From Magicicada septendecula (Eukaryota > Arthropoda > Insecta > Hemiptera > Cicadidae): a stretch of DNA of 64,000 nt. The translations under genes and the position numbers were made by a program. The notes below the pieces were generated by a model. That model saw only the letters and a list, made by a program, of their open reading frames with translations. It made no database searches and had not been told where the DNA came from. This document shows, in pieces, positions 40,947 to 54,600 of the stretch. The number at the start of each line of letters is the position of its first letter. Position 1 is the stretch's first letter. The stretch lies in the NCBI GenBank assembly GCA_034769895.1, contig CM068368.1, positions 339,907,076-339,971,075 on the forward strand. Direction: 5' to 3'.

Positions 40947-41888
40947 GCAACCATTCCCACTTACTGGTTGTTGTGGTTGGATATTATGAAGATCTTCGGA
41001 TGCGTGAAGTGACTGAATAACTTAACGTTTTGCGTTTGGAATCGATCAAAATGCCGTTCAGAAGCGCCTGGAATGTTGGTAACTTTGGAATTGGCAAGCA
41101 GTCTTGACATTATTTAAAACATTTAAAAAATAAAAGATCCGGAATTGTCAACTCCCTCACTGTCCAACGGAATCCAAAGATATTTGAAAACAAACATGAG
41201 GGTAGACTGTCACCTTGAAAACGTTGATCCGACAGTTAAATAATATGAAAGTATCAAGAGAAGAAAACCTATTGACGTAATCTCTGCACTGAAGCAGATC
41301 AGTGTTGTGAAGACCATACGATGAAGATAAGAGTAAGAGTAAGGTAAGATGAAAACTAGAGCAAGACGTACTAGTAAGCAGATGTTACATAAATAATCGT
41401 TTTGGTTGGATTAAAACAGTTCATTAGTGTTACAGCTAAATTGAAATCATACAAAGCACAGTTGCTTTATATTCAAAACTTATTAAACTTTTCGTGAGCA
41501 GTGCAGAAGTGCGTGTCGGGTTTAATATGCTCACGAAAATTCAGAAAGTTTAAAATTAATTTTTCTTTTGACGGATAGGGAAACGTCTTTATAAATAAGC
41601 AAATTTCGTCACCATTATTTCTAACCATGTGTTAAGATTTTCACGTACCTTAGGAAGTAGTGTTAGGACAAATCGTTTACTACTGTGCGTTAGGTTCGCC
41701 GCGTTTGTCACTGTTATTAATATGCGTGAATATACAGTATTGGCCACCTGCCAGCAACTACATCCCACCATAATAAAGTGAACTAATAATTTAAATCTGA
41801 CAAAGAAAAATTTTATTTAGTAAATTATGTCTTCTGGTGTTGATAAAAGGAAACAATACGTTAATTTTTTCCGATACAACCAATCCGC
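40947..41888. other. Unassigned sequence between repeat copies A and B
   Basis: AT-rich, no recognisable domains. A short minus-strand open frame (41589-41771) has no support. Confidence 0.6.
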
Positions 41889-42207
41889 ATTAATATTTTT
41901 TCTCGTAAGGCTTAAATCTTGTCTCGTCAGCATTTAACGTATTGTGTTTTAACTATTAGGTTAATTCTATCGGTATTGTGTTTTATCTTATCTTTTAACT
42001 ACTTTATTTTTAACGTTTTGTTTTTCTGTTATAATTTTCCTTTTTTTTAATGTGTGCTTCATAGTGTTACTTGTTATTTATATAATTATCAGTCTTTGTA
42101 TAGCGGCTGTTTAGTTGATGTCCCTTGACTCGTACTGCCCAAATGCTGTCTTGATCTACCTTGTTGGGTTCAAATAATTTTGATCTATTTTCACAGGTTA
42201 AGCTCCA
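41889..42207 (+). repeat. Anonymous dispersed repeat, copy B
   Basis: Diverged direct copy of the unit at 39774-40946, without the Tigger insertion. It shows the pre-insertion structure of that unit. Confidence 0.6.
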
Positions 42208-42851
42208 CAATAGTGTACTGTCTGCTTTAACACTATACTTCACTACACTTACAAACTAATGTTACTATGTATTAGTTTTCATTCCACTTTGTCTGTAGCC
42301 TAGACAATATTAATGTTGAAAACCTGTACAAAAGATAATTTACTATTTTGCTTACTTATTATTATTATTATTATGTTTTTTACGCAGTTTTGCTTTTGTG
42401 CACTCGCTATGTTTTCCTGTCTCCGTTAATTTGTATTTTCTCACTTCGTATTTTCTCAGATTTACTAATATTTTCTATCTCAGTTATTCTTCTTATTATT
42501 TATTCTTTTCATTATTTATTCTTCTCTCCTTTTAGCTCTGCTGATATATTTATTCTTATTATGGTTGGAAGCTCTGTTGGTATATTTATCACTAGTTATT
42601 GGTTGTAACTTTTTTCATCTGAATTCTCTTTAATTCTTCTATTGTTCGCACAATCTCCTTCTGGTTATCAATATTAATACCATATATTTATATATTTTTT
42701 TTTCTTGGTTCTAATTAATTGTTCTAATGGTATTATTTTATTACAGTTATTCTTCCAATTGTTTTCATTATAATTGAAATTAAAGTAGTGATCATAATCA
42801 TATTCTATAACTTTTTTTTGTTTTCAAAAATTTATTATTCCGCTCTTGTTT

Positions 42852-43195
42852 TCATCCAAATTAATTCATTAACATTATTTTATTTATGTGGTCCTTATTT
42901 CTTTTTTAGAACTTAGTAATATAATAATCATTTTTCTTTACAATCCGTTTCCATAATCGTTTATTCAAATAATTCTTGTAAGTTGTCCTTATAGCTTTTT
43001 AGAATTTAGCAATATAATTCCATCCAAAAATAATTTCTTTAAATAATTGTTGTAAGTTGATCTTACGTTCTTTTTGAATTTGTTTATTTCAAATTCAAAT
43101 TCAAATTCTAATCTTCTTAATTCCAAATTAGTTCTTGCAAATCATTTATGTAAGTTGAAAATACTTTCTTTTTGAATTTAGTTATTCTAAATTCA
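42852..43195 (-). repeat. Degenerate tandem array downstream of gag
   Basis: About four diverged copies starting near 42852, 42951, 43020 and 43120 (period about 70-100). Each contains 'catccaaa/ttattcaaa...', then 'tgtaagtt/tgtggt..ctta', 'cttttt-gaattt-g' and 'ttctaaattc/aatataattc'. On the minus strand, the gag strand, the units are A-rich and read roughly as Lys/Phe-rich peptides with frame breaks. Confidence 0.5.
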
Positions 43196-43439
43196 AATCC
43201 CTTTATTATAGTCCTTATTGTTATATGTTCTTCTATACCCAGTATTGATGAGCTTTTGGTAATTTTCATAATGTCACTCAGTTGCTCATATCTTCATTTG
43301 TATGGGTCTTTTTCTTTGTTCTTTATTCATATTAATTTTCCTCAATGATACTTATTTTTCTTCTCTTTTGAAATGATTTTCTGCCGTAGCCGGTTATTAT
43401 AACATCCGTCCCTTTTCTTGATGGTGCGTGGTATCTAAT

Positions 43440-44354
43440 TTATCCCGGGTCCATAATCTCAGTTGCCCTTATTGTCCGGACTACTATGGTTTTCATAATT
43501 ATTTCTTTTCTTGTGACTTTTCTCACTTCTTCCTTGTAATTCATTTTTTCTTCTGTTATCCTTTCGCTTGTTTCAAGTCTTATTTGAAACATTTTATCAT
43601 ATAGTTGATTAAACCAGGATGTCACTGGCACATTTTTGATTAATGATGACATTGATATTTTACCATATATTTCTACTTCTGTCGTATTCCATTTATCCAT
43701 ATTCCTTTTAAAGTGGTAACATACTGTTTTATCGTAAGTTGTTTCCGACCTTCGTTTCAACCTGCTTCTATACTCTATGGAATTCATGATGTCTTTTTCA
43801 CTGGTCATTGGGATATTATTGACATCAATTAAACCATTGTTCATCATCTCCAACTCTTCCTGTGTTTTTATTAATTTCCTTGGATGCGTTCTTCTCATTT
43901 TCTTCGATTTCATTTCCCTGTGTTTAATATTTTCTTTGTTTCTGTTAGTTTTATTTTCAGATAATACTACTACTTGTTCCCTTGTTTTATCGTTTGGTAT
44001 GTCTTCTGTTTCTGGTTTGCTATCATTTTTCGTTTCTTTGGTCCTCTCATTTCTTAATTCTTCCCTCCACAGTTTATTATCATTTCTTATATCATCCATT
44101 TGCTGACAAAATTTTTTACAATTATCATCCATTTTCTACATCATTAGCCTGAACATTTCTTGCATGTCCCCATTCTCTGTTCGTGTGGGTTTCTGGAGTT
44201 GTTCCTCTTGTTGTGCGGTTTGATTCGGTTCCGCAGGAGGTAATCTTCCTTCTATATCTTCGACCGGAGTTGCCTCTTTATCGTCCATATCGATTTCTTC
44301 AATTTCTTTTTCAGCTTCTACCGCCCTTTTCTTGGATAGTGCTCGTTTCGGCAT
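43440..44354 (-). pseudogene. LTR-retrotransposon gag-like pseudogene
   Basis: One continuous minus-strand frame from MPKRALSKKRAV at 44354 to a TAA at 43440, interrupted by a single in-frame TAG at 44138-44136. Similar reading continues past the TAA for about 30 codons. The product is very rich in Glu, Lys and Arg, with no zinc knuckle, protease or reverse transcriptase. The gag assignment rests on position: about 107 bases after a primer-binding-site-like sequence and a putative LTR end. No pol frame follows, so this is a gag-only or truncated element. Confidence 0.5.
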
Positions 44355-44460
44355 TTTTATTATCTTTCTTGACCTTATAACAGCTGCCGGCTAAAATTAG
44401 GAATCGGGCAAATTATTCTTATCTTTTATGGCCTATCAATCACTAAATAAAGCCCCTTAA

Positions 44461-44471
44461 GTTGGACGCCA
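44461..44471 (-). other. Putative tRNA primer-binding site
   Basis: On the minus strand tggcgtccaac lies five bases after the LTR terminus TGTTACA. It resembles the common lysine-tRNA primer site tggcgcccaac with one mismatch. Confidence 0.5.
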
Positions 44472-44475
44472 ATTT

Positions 44476-46109
44476 TGTAACAAAATAAAAATTTTGTTAT
44501 TTTTTAAATTATTTTATTAATTAATTATTTTGAATTAATTATTTTAATTTATTATTTTTTATGTATTTGTGTATTTTTTAATCCTTTTAATTATTAATTT
44601 ATTTACTTTAATAGCGTAGAATAACCAGAATTGGGGTTCCGCGTTAAATAGATTGTCTCCCGTAATAATCGATTAGCGGTCCTTCGTTATTCTAAGTGTG
44701 TACTCCTTCAACGTTGTTAATCTCTGCTTTTCTTGTAGTCCAGGTATTAAATATTATTTTAAATTCTTCTGTTTATATAATTACAAATTAATAGAACCCA
44801 AAATTATAAAATTCAATGATTTTATTAACATAATAGAAAATGATCGATTTTGAATCGATTAGTTAATCGACAAATTACAGACTAGTATCTCAGGGCGAGT
44901 GATTGCAGTATATAAATTATTAATATTAATTCACAGGTTCTTTTAGCTGTTATTTTATAATAGTCAGAGAAAGGGCAAATCTGAAAAGTATAACACGTAC
45001 AATAAAATGCTTAATTATCTAAAAATACAAAAATATTTTTGAATATATAAAGGTTAATAATTTAAATTTTTGCGAACCACACTCATGACGAAGTTTTGCC
45101 GTCGCCGCTAAGGATTCTGGGAATTCAAAATGGTTGCCTTCGTGCTGCATATGTAGACGGCTCCTGCACAACGGAATCTCTTCAAATAAATGTTTCTTCT
45201 CTAAGTTTTCCTCGTCCAAGCAGTAGTGATTAATTCCTCTGGTGATAGTGTAGTTATCCTGAATCAGTGGTCAGTTATTCGTCTCGATAATCAGTGTTCA
45301 ATAGTGTTCTTGTTTCACTTTAGTCCATAAGGTTGATAATGGCAGATTTCGTCTCGATAAATTCGGAATTAACGTTTATATGTTTTAAAATAGGTATTGC
45401 ACTTTTCAATGTTCATTAATTGTTTTCATAAATAGTTTAAGCTGGTTTATTCCACTGAATTTAGTGTTGACTCGTGTTTTTTAAATTTCTCGAGTTTAAT
45501 TTTGCTAGGTTTAGTTCATGTCCACCATTTTGTCTTCTCTCTTTATATGAATTAATTGCGAGAGCTCGTACTGAAGTGTACGTCTCAACGTATAACAATC
45601 AACTTTCTTCTTCATACAAAAGGTCCTGGCCAATTTAATATTAAAATGACATTGTTTTAAATCTCTGGCATTTCCGCTTACATAATTGACTTTTACATTG
45701 TATGACTGAATACCTTTTTACTATTATTTAATTTTATTAAATACTAAATACATAATCTCTATCCTTAGTTAATTATGCGTTATTTTACCAAATATGATAT
45801 TTTTACAATGTTTTCTACCTCAAAATGCCATATTTACAGTATATTTGAATTTAGGCCTTAAATTTTACTTCCTGTCACCTTAAATGGTTTACCATCTTTA
45901 TTATGTTATAATTATTATTGAACAAGATCCCTGATTGAAATAAAATGTTTATTTTTCCTTAATTCCTTGTAATTTTATTATTTGGTTAACTAATTTAAAT
46001 ATTATCTTTAATCTGGGCTTTCCCCCTTAGATTCCAGTGTTATTACACTTGCATTTTTTCTAATAATCTTTCATACATTTCTTCAATACCTTTATAAAGT
46101 ATTGTTACA
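44476..46109 (-). mobile_element. Putative 5' LTR of the gag-only element
   Basis: On the minus strand it starts TGTAACA (46109-46103) and ends TGTTACA (44482-44476), the inverted-repeat ends typical of LTRs, and a primer-binding-like site follows. The length would be 1,634 bp. No second LTR was found in the window, so the outer boundary is a guess and the element may be truncated. Interior AT-rich; a short open frame at 45019-45219 has no support. Confidence 0.4.
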
Positions 46110-49100
46110 GTTATAATACACTGTGATTGATTTACATTATACAAATTTCATCAATTTAATTAATTCACTTAACTTATTTATCAATTATAAGGTTGTTGAG
46201 ATGTACCATTTGGCCTAGATTTTACCTGTGTTCACATACAATGTTTATTATTATTACAGCTTGCTAATACCCTTCTGACATTTTTATTCTTATACAATCT
46301 TAATTAAAGTTCCCTTACTTAACTACATTAACATTTAGTATTGATTAATACCATTAACATGTAACAAATATTTTATAACAAAAGAATTGTACTCAATCTC
46401 AGACCTTCCAGCCTTGAGTTCAATGAACTATTAATATAAACAAAACACATATGTTTTTCCATTACTTAAATTATTCCTTAAAATTAAGTTTCATGCAGTC
46501 CTTGCTGTTTTTGTTTTATTTTAGGGATGTACCCTTGATCACTGCACTACTTATTGTATTATCTCATCACATTTATAATCATATTACATAATATTGTGAG
46601 ATAAAAACAGCACTCATTTGGGATCATTTTTAGTATATTTTCATAATAAAATTACTTGCACTGGTCCACTGTTATTCTTTGATATTATCTCTATTTGTTT
46701 TAATTAGTCTTATAAGATCAAGAATCTCAGTTACAGGGGATCATTAAGATTTGTTTTTTCATTTTTCATTACAAAAATAACTTGCACTGGTACACTTTCA
46801 CTTGTACCTTTAGACACTTTACTTATACATACTTTACATGATTCTTATTTTATAGTGTTATACTTTTTTAGGGACATTTAATCTCTTTTGGGGTTTTATA
46901 CTTTTATTACTTGGTTTCTTCCAAAAGCAGTCCTTTTATTATGCATGTCGGTTTGTTCTGGGTATTTCCTTACTTACTCCTATCCTACCTGGGTATTTCC
47001 TTACTTTATCTTGGCTTTTTGTTTTATTTTTTATAACTCATCATATATTGCATAGTTGGTTTTAATTTATTTTATTTCTTCAAACTATGATTGCACTTTA
47101 CTATGGTCCTTAATTAATTTTTATAGTAGTTTTCTTTGGTTTAATTTTATTTTTACTTTATCTATGATCATTTTTTCATTCAGAACAATGTAGATAATCT
47201 GTCATGCTACAAGATTCATTAACGCCTTCCACGACAGCTGTACCTATTTTGTATCCTTCATATTTCTTCTTATCCATCTTTCAGAATTCTTCTTCCTCAT
47301 CCTATAGTTGCCATTATGTTTGCTGCACTTTAGGTAACCAGTTTATTATTAAAACATGTACGCGTAATCAGTGGACATTTTCCTCGTTGGTCTCACGACT
47401 GAGTCACCCTCGTCAACCCATTGTTGATAATTTCTCTTCTGCTTGCTGAATTCCACGTCTTCAGCGGTCTGCCTTCTCCACAGTTTGTTTAGACACTGTG
47501 TGAGCCACTCAGTCTGTAGGTCTCAAGATATGTCTTACACAGTGGTGATTTAAAAACTTAGTTTTTCTCTTGACCTTACAAATCTGTTAATTTCTCAGTC
47601 TATCGATCCTTTAGACCTCAACAACTTACTATAATGCCACATACAACGCTTCCTACCTGCTTCTTTTTGGGGCCACTATTGTTTAACTTCACTCCCATAA
47701 GTTATGTTCTTGACAAAATAATAATAATAAAAATTCTTTCCCAACTACAGGTCGTATTTTAGATTCCTCTCTTCTAGAAGCAAACATTCTTTCTTAGCCA
47801 GCATGAGTCTGGATCTGAAATCCATCTGTTCTGTGCTACCTTATTTCCCATTTAGGAAAGTCGTTTGACTGGATTTTACACCTGACTGTACTTTACATAG
47901 GGCAATACAATTATGGCGCGGTCAGGGAATCACATAACTGAGAACTTTAGTCTAACTCTTAGTATATGGTACTTCGTGCGTCAGTGGAGTGCACATTTTG
48001 CCACTTGGGTATCCCCCCCCCCTGGTTAGCAGGAGTTGATATAAACATCAGATAATCTAGTATTTAGTGGTCTACATGGAAAAGGAAAGAACTTCTATTC
48101 CTTTGATGAAGAGTTCTGAAATGTTTAACAAGTCTATACACGTTTGCAACGCTGTAGCTCTATGTTCTCAAGTCAGCTATATTCTGTTTAATACTCTGTC
48201 ATTAAACCGAATGACGTGCCGTCAGTAGGCTACATAAAGTGTAGTATACCGAATTACAACTTAAAGCTTAACTCACTAAAATTACGACGATCCGATTCCA
48301 CGATTTAAGAAGTGTAAGATAAACTTAGTTACAAACGAAACAATTGGTTATTACAGCAGAAAGTTTTTTGAGGTATTGTATAATGATTCCTGACGCGCGG
48401 AGTTAAACATCATAATTTGCTTTCGAACAAGTAGTGTGCAACCTATTAGAAAACCCACATCTTAATCAGTTTTTAACATTTCAAACAATTTGTTGACAAA
48501 TAATAAACAAGACAAACAATATCATAAACGAAACAGTTGCTTTCGCCGTTTTTATTGTTCTCAGAACGAGAGCGAGTTCTGGTTCAGCGCCAGATTTGTG
48601 ACTGGTTGATTCACGAATTGTGCAACATTGTGTAATGTTTTTATTCAACATTTTGTGAATAATTCTACAATATAAATTCTTAATATGAGTACGTAAAACT
48701 ACGGAAAGCACATTATTCCGACTGTGAAAGACTATGGTTTCTTCATGTTACGGGTTTTAATACCGTTTTACAATCTCAAGTGATTTAAAAAACGTTTTTC
48801 AAATGAACAAATTTAAATTGTTTATTATAAAAAAAATTATGATCTATTTAACGTGAGCAGAAGTGTAACAGTTTATTGTAATAGTTTTTATTCCATTATC
48901 TGAAATTATTTTTTAAATGAAGCTAGACGTTTTGCATTTGAGTCTCCTTTTAGTAACTACTAAACCGTTGGCAAAAACCGTTGGTTTATCATCAAACCGT
49001 TGGTAAAAAACTGATTTATGAGAATGTTTGAATCTAGTAACATTACTTTGAATTAGAATTTACTTAATGGCTTTACGAATTCAATATAGAACTAAAAACT

Positions 49101-50018
49101 TTCCATATACATCGAAACTTGTACTTGGCTGTCAGAAGATAATAATATTCTACACAGCAGATTCAGATATTCTGAACAGATTTTTCTAGCTATGATTTCG
49201 TATTTCGTTATTTGAAATAAAATAGTTTCAAAACAGATTCTCAATTAGTATTTCTAACTTTATACTTTATAATCACTTGTTAAATCAAAACAAAGGAAGT
49301 GATAACAGCATTAAAAAAATCACTAATATAATACCGCGTTAATCATCTGAAAATTTTACAAATTTTCCAAAACCTACTTTTTCATCATATACAAAATTAA
49401 TTCACAAAAAATACGCACGTTAGTAATAAAATTAGATAAGGATGTCGTTGAAACCACACCAAGCGGATATGCATATGTATCGGGACATCACACAGAGCCC
49501 CATTCTGTATCTGTATCTTGTGTCTGTATGTATTGTCAAATCCCACTGTGTATCACGTTCCTCACTGTTAATTTTGTTGTTGTTCTCTGTTGTCCTCTAA
49601 TCTTCCACTAATTTTACTTGCACTCCAGTCCATTCTTGTGTTTTACTTTCACTGTGTGTTTACGCCATCGTCTCGTCTGTCTTATCTTGTCACGTATTTC
49701 TCGAGAGTGTTTTCGAAACGTATGTAGTACAGTCTTGTTATTCAGCTATCCACCTGAGTGTTCTCTTCTTGCTATTCATCTTCTTTTCATGTTCTAGTTA
49801 TATAGTAACAGTTTCCGTTCTACGTAATTTAATGTGTCCTCCTTTAACACTTTCATTTTCTAATTTACTACTTTGCCCATTTGTTTACCTTACAGCGTCC
49901 TCTATAAATATACCTTTTTTGGCCGAAAAGAACTTTTGTTCTTTTTCTTCAAATAGAAATAGACATAGGTAGATAAGTAGGGAAGCAGATAGAACGAACG
50001 AGAAAGGGAGAGAAGCAC

Positions 50019-50051
50019 GGTAAGTATAGAATATACCGTTCTATACTTACC
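50019..50051. repeat. Perfect hairpin (13-bp arms, 7-nt loop)
   Basis: ggtaagtatagaa and ttctatacttacc separated by tataccg, 25 bases before a (CG)n block. Confidence 0.9.
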
Positions 50052-50076
50052 ATGGAAGAGAAGTATATATATATAC

Positions 50077-50130
50077 ACGCGCGCGCGCGCGCGCGCGCAC
50101 ACACACACACACACAAAGACAGAGAGAGGG

Positions 50131-50192
<62 letters not shown>
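50077..50192. repeat. Compound (CG)n-(CA)n-(GA)n array
   Basis: (CG)n to about 50098, (CA)n to about 50115, then a GA-rich homopurine tract to 50192. Confidence 0.95.
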
Positions 50193-50197
<5 letters not shown>

Positions 50198-51674
50198 CAG
50201 TAGTTTTCGTTTTGCTGCTAATTATCTGAGTCTTATCACGGTCTTATACTAACAGTAATAGTAAAATAATAATATCAATAATGACAATATTATTCAAATA
50301 AAAATATTTTAGTTTATATAAATTTAATGTACGCCTACACTTAATCTGCAGGAAGAACGTTTCATTTTTACAATCAAATAAGGTAGATTCATCATCGTTG
50401 TGTATACAAAACAGGTAACAGAAATTTCTATATACAGTAATACAGTACTTTCATCAGTACTTTCAAATTTAAGCTACAGTTTTATCGAGACATGTATATT
50501 TATAAATCAGTCTTTCATAACGATTCCCTTTATATTACAGTAGAATAATACCCTTAGTCATTTCCAGCAATGGGTCATCACGCGTGATAAAATCAGTAAG
50601 CTGTTAGACAAAACAAACAAGAGCTGGTATTACTAAATACATGCAGGAACATTCTGATATTTCTAAACAGACAAGAAAGCATCATGTCAGTAATTCTAAT
50701 GTCATGTTTGATATAATAACGCGTAATAAAAAAATGAAGAACAATGAGACAAGCTAATTGCCAATTAAGACTGCTAGGGTCTAAAATGTTATATTTTGAT
50801 TTTTGCTGTAAAAAAGAAAAATTTCAGGAATAACAATTATAACATTAATAGTAATAATCAATGTTATTATGATCTGTGAGAGTGCGTGCTTAGGCAATGT
50901 CCAATGAGATATAACCCCCAAGATAAAAATTATAAAACAAAAGGAGAATTAATTACAAAATAAACTTTTTACGTTTTAGTATAGTAAAAATATTTTAAGA
51001 AGTGTCGGCAACAGAAGAGTGACTCAATAATTTGGGTCGCAGCATATAGGCTTACATACTCTGTCTATAAAATATTGACATATATATTGAAATGTAATTT
51101 GAAATATATATATGAAAACATTTCTGATCAACCTGGATAAATTTATACGAAATGGGAAATCGCTTAACGAGCATCATATTGTTAATATTAATTACTCATA
51201 AAAACAATAAATTGCAGAATTTTACCCGGATTTTGGGATTTGCGAAGTGATATTATAACTATTTTCTTTGTTTTGAATATATAGGCCTACTTGTTATTAT
51301 CACGTATGATTATTAATTGACAATATCACATTAGTTTGTTAATATGACTTAACGATTGGAAGTATATGTTTATATTTGTATGAGTTTCCATTTATTATAA
51401 CTGCAGGTTAGGGCAGCTGGTTTCGCGCTGACCCGTGTCAGATAATTATTGATACATGTTGTCATACTTTCTATTCAAGGTCGAGTCAACCTAAACCGGT
51501 TACTTAACTGAGGAATACATACACTGATCTCTTATTAATTATCTTGGTTGTACTAGTAACAAGGCAACATCTGCGACTAAATAAGTAACATTACGCGTAC
51601 TGCGTCCTGTTGGCCTCAAATCCATTGAGACAAGATTAGTTCTTTCATAGAGATGCAAAGTAAAAGGCAGGCAG

Positions 51675-54600
51675 CAGGCCCGCGCCTAGTACTGTTGGCG
51701 CCGTTGTGCAATTTTGTGTTTGGCGCCCTTGTGCAATTTTGTATATGTCGCCTACAATTTTTATAACGCTAATATATGGGTAAAGGTACATGTTAAGTAT
51801 TATCAACTATCCAAAAATAATTTTAAAAAGTATTTTCATGAATTTATTTTCATTTTTATATTTTACAACAGGCACTTACTAAACTGGTACCGAACAAGCC
51901 GAACAAGTATTTTCTCATTGAGGTATGTAATTATACTTTTATACACAGAAATAAAAATATGTTTGAAACATTAGATATATTTGTTTACATACAATGCATC
52001 ATATAGAACAAAACTGATCAACAAATAAAAACAATCTATTATATTAACAATGCAATACGTCATCTTTTAAAGATAAAGGTTAATGTCCAGTTATAACTCG
52101 TATTATTATTTTAACTAAGTGAATTGAGCTTTTCGTGCTTTGGTTTTTGCAAATTGTTTAATTAAATCTTGGGTGTCTAATTCTTTTAATAGATCCGATT
52201 CTATTGAGATGATAGCAAGATTACTTAGTCGGTTTTGCCCCATGGTCGATCTTAAATAATTTTTTATCATTTTGAGTTTTGAAAAAGAACGTTCTGCGGT
52301 AGCAACAGAAACCGGCATTGTTAATAAAATACGAAGTATTACGCTCGTATTAGGGAAAGAATCCACTAAGTTGTTAATTGTTATATAATTTAAAATTTCT
52401 TCTGGAGACGTAATAACCTTTTCATCAAAATTTTGTAAATATTGCAATTCTTTAACAAGTTCTACAGCAATTATATCTCGTTCATTGCGAGTTTCGTCGT
52501 TTAATACATTTTCAACTTTTTGACATAATTCTAGTTGTTCTTTTTCAGAATAATTTTTAAATTTATCAATATTCCATAAAAACGCGAAATTATTAGAATA
52601 AGAAGAAAGAATTCGGAATCGTTCATCCACTGATGTGATGATTACGTCTAGAGCATTAAAAAAACAATCAACTTTGAACTTTAAAGTTTCGTCGTACATC
52701 GGTTCATCGTCACATTCATAGTCAAACTGTTTTTTTACTTTGCGCGGTTTTAAGCCTCTTTGTTTTATGAATTTAGGTTCTATGTCTAAGCTGGATGCTA
52801 TTTCTTTAGCATCAATCAATAGATCATTAAAACCTTCATCGGAGCGATAAACTTTCAAAAATTTCTTCAGATTATTTAAATGAGTACAACACTGAGCAAC
52901 ATCAAAGTTCGGTTTTTGAATAATTTTACTAACAATGTCAATTTTACTTAAAATATTATACCACAAAATAAGCAAGCAAATGAACTCAAAATTTTGCAAT
53001 TTTTTGGCCAACGATGCAGCCAAATTCTTTACTTTATTTTCAAAACTTCCTTCGCTTATTTCAAACAGAGCATCGTATACCTCTCCAAGTTCATACTTTA
53101 AAGGAGTTATTGCATCTATTCTACTAGACCATCGAGTATCCGATGAAGGTTTAAAGTTAAATTTGTAACATTAGATTGCAGAATTGACCATCGTTTAGTA
53201 GAAGCTGAAAAAAATACAAACAGTTCTTCAACTAAAGAAAAAAATTGATGCTCAAAGTATTTGATTTTGCGGCATCATTAACGACTAAATTTAGGCTATG
53301 ATTGCAGCACGGAAAAAAGAAAGCTCGCGGATTCAAATCCAAAATTTTTTTTTTGTAGGCCATTATGCCTACCACGCATATTTGCCCCATTGTCGTAACC
53401 CTGACCCCGCATATCGTTGATATTTAAGCCTTCTTTCTCTAACGCCGATAAAAGAAATTTAGTCAAACCCTCGCCCGACGGATCATCTATAGGACAAAAT
53501 AATAAAAAATGTTCTTCTATACTAATTCCTGTGCTTTTTAAGTTAACAAATCTTATACAAACTGAAATTTGTTCTTGATGACTAGAGTCAGGAGTACAGT
53601 CTAATAATATTGAAAAATATTTTGCCTTCTTAGTTAGTTCTAAAATTTTGGATTTGATGTTTTCGCCCATGAAATTGATTACTTCATTTTGTATTTTATC
53701 GCCGAGATAATTTTTGTAATATTTTCTTTGAGACCGTTTTGTATGTTCTGACATAATCGGGTCGAATTTAGAAATTATTTCTATGCATTTTAAAAAGTTA
53801 CCATTACTTTTCTCAAACAACTTGTTACTACTTTCACGAAAAGCTAAATTCTGCTCACCTAAAAACTGAATCACGTAGAAAATTCTTTCTATAACAGATT
53901 GCCAGTATTTAATTTCTCTGTTTATTACATTTTGAATTTCAGAATCAATTATTTGATTTTTATTAAAACGGTTGGAAAGATCTAGCAATTTTAGAACATT
54001 TTCGATATGTAACTTGCTCTTTTCATGAATATTTAAATGTTCACATAAATTCTGCCAGTCGTTGTAACCAGATTCATCACTAAGGCGAACAGATTTCAAA
54101 TCGCTATCATTAAAAACTTTGCAACAGAAGCAGTAAAGCGAATTTTTTGTTTCGGAATACAACAGCCAAAAACGCTCAATTTTTTCTTTGTTCGGTAGAA
54201 TTCTAAAGAAATAATTATTGGAAAACGTACGCCCCGAACTATCTCTCAGATAAAGATCCTTTTTGTTTTGATAATAAGTAGGGCCACGTTCTACTAATTC
54301 TTGAATATTATTCGGACGTAATTTTTTTGGCCACATTGCAGCATCTTTGGAAAGTTCACTTATATTTTTTGTTGTGGTAATTTTTGAAGGTGTTGATTCC
54401 TCATTATCAGCGGGACTTGAAGAAGTTGATGTTCCAGAAGATGTACAGGTTCAGAATGTTGTGGTTCAGCTGTATCATTTTTGTCATTAATGTTTGGCAA
54501 AGTAGATTCGGGTTTTGAAAAAACTGCGTAATTTTGACGTGTTTTTCTAGTTCTTCTTCTCTTCTTATTTTCTTCAACAAATTTTGGTGTCCTGACAATT

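Larger units (their letters stand above)
46110..51666. other. AT-rich non-coding stretch
   Basis: No recognisable gene. It contains a diverged tandem pair around 46610-46690 and 46736-46810 (shared cttgcactggt-cact), a short duplication (ctgggtatttccttac) at about 46956-47002, a T/C-rich segment at 47200-47640, and the hairpin-microsatellite cluster at 50019-50192. Confidence 0.6.

Noticed and set aside
43777-44106. 109-codon plus-strand hydrophobic frame
   Set aside because: Antisense shadow of the charged gag-like frame; Lys/Glu codons read as Leu/Phe/Ser in reverse.
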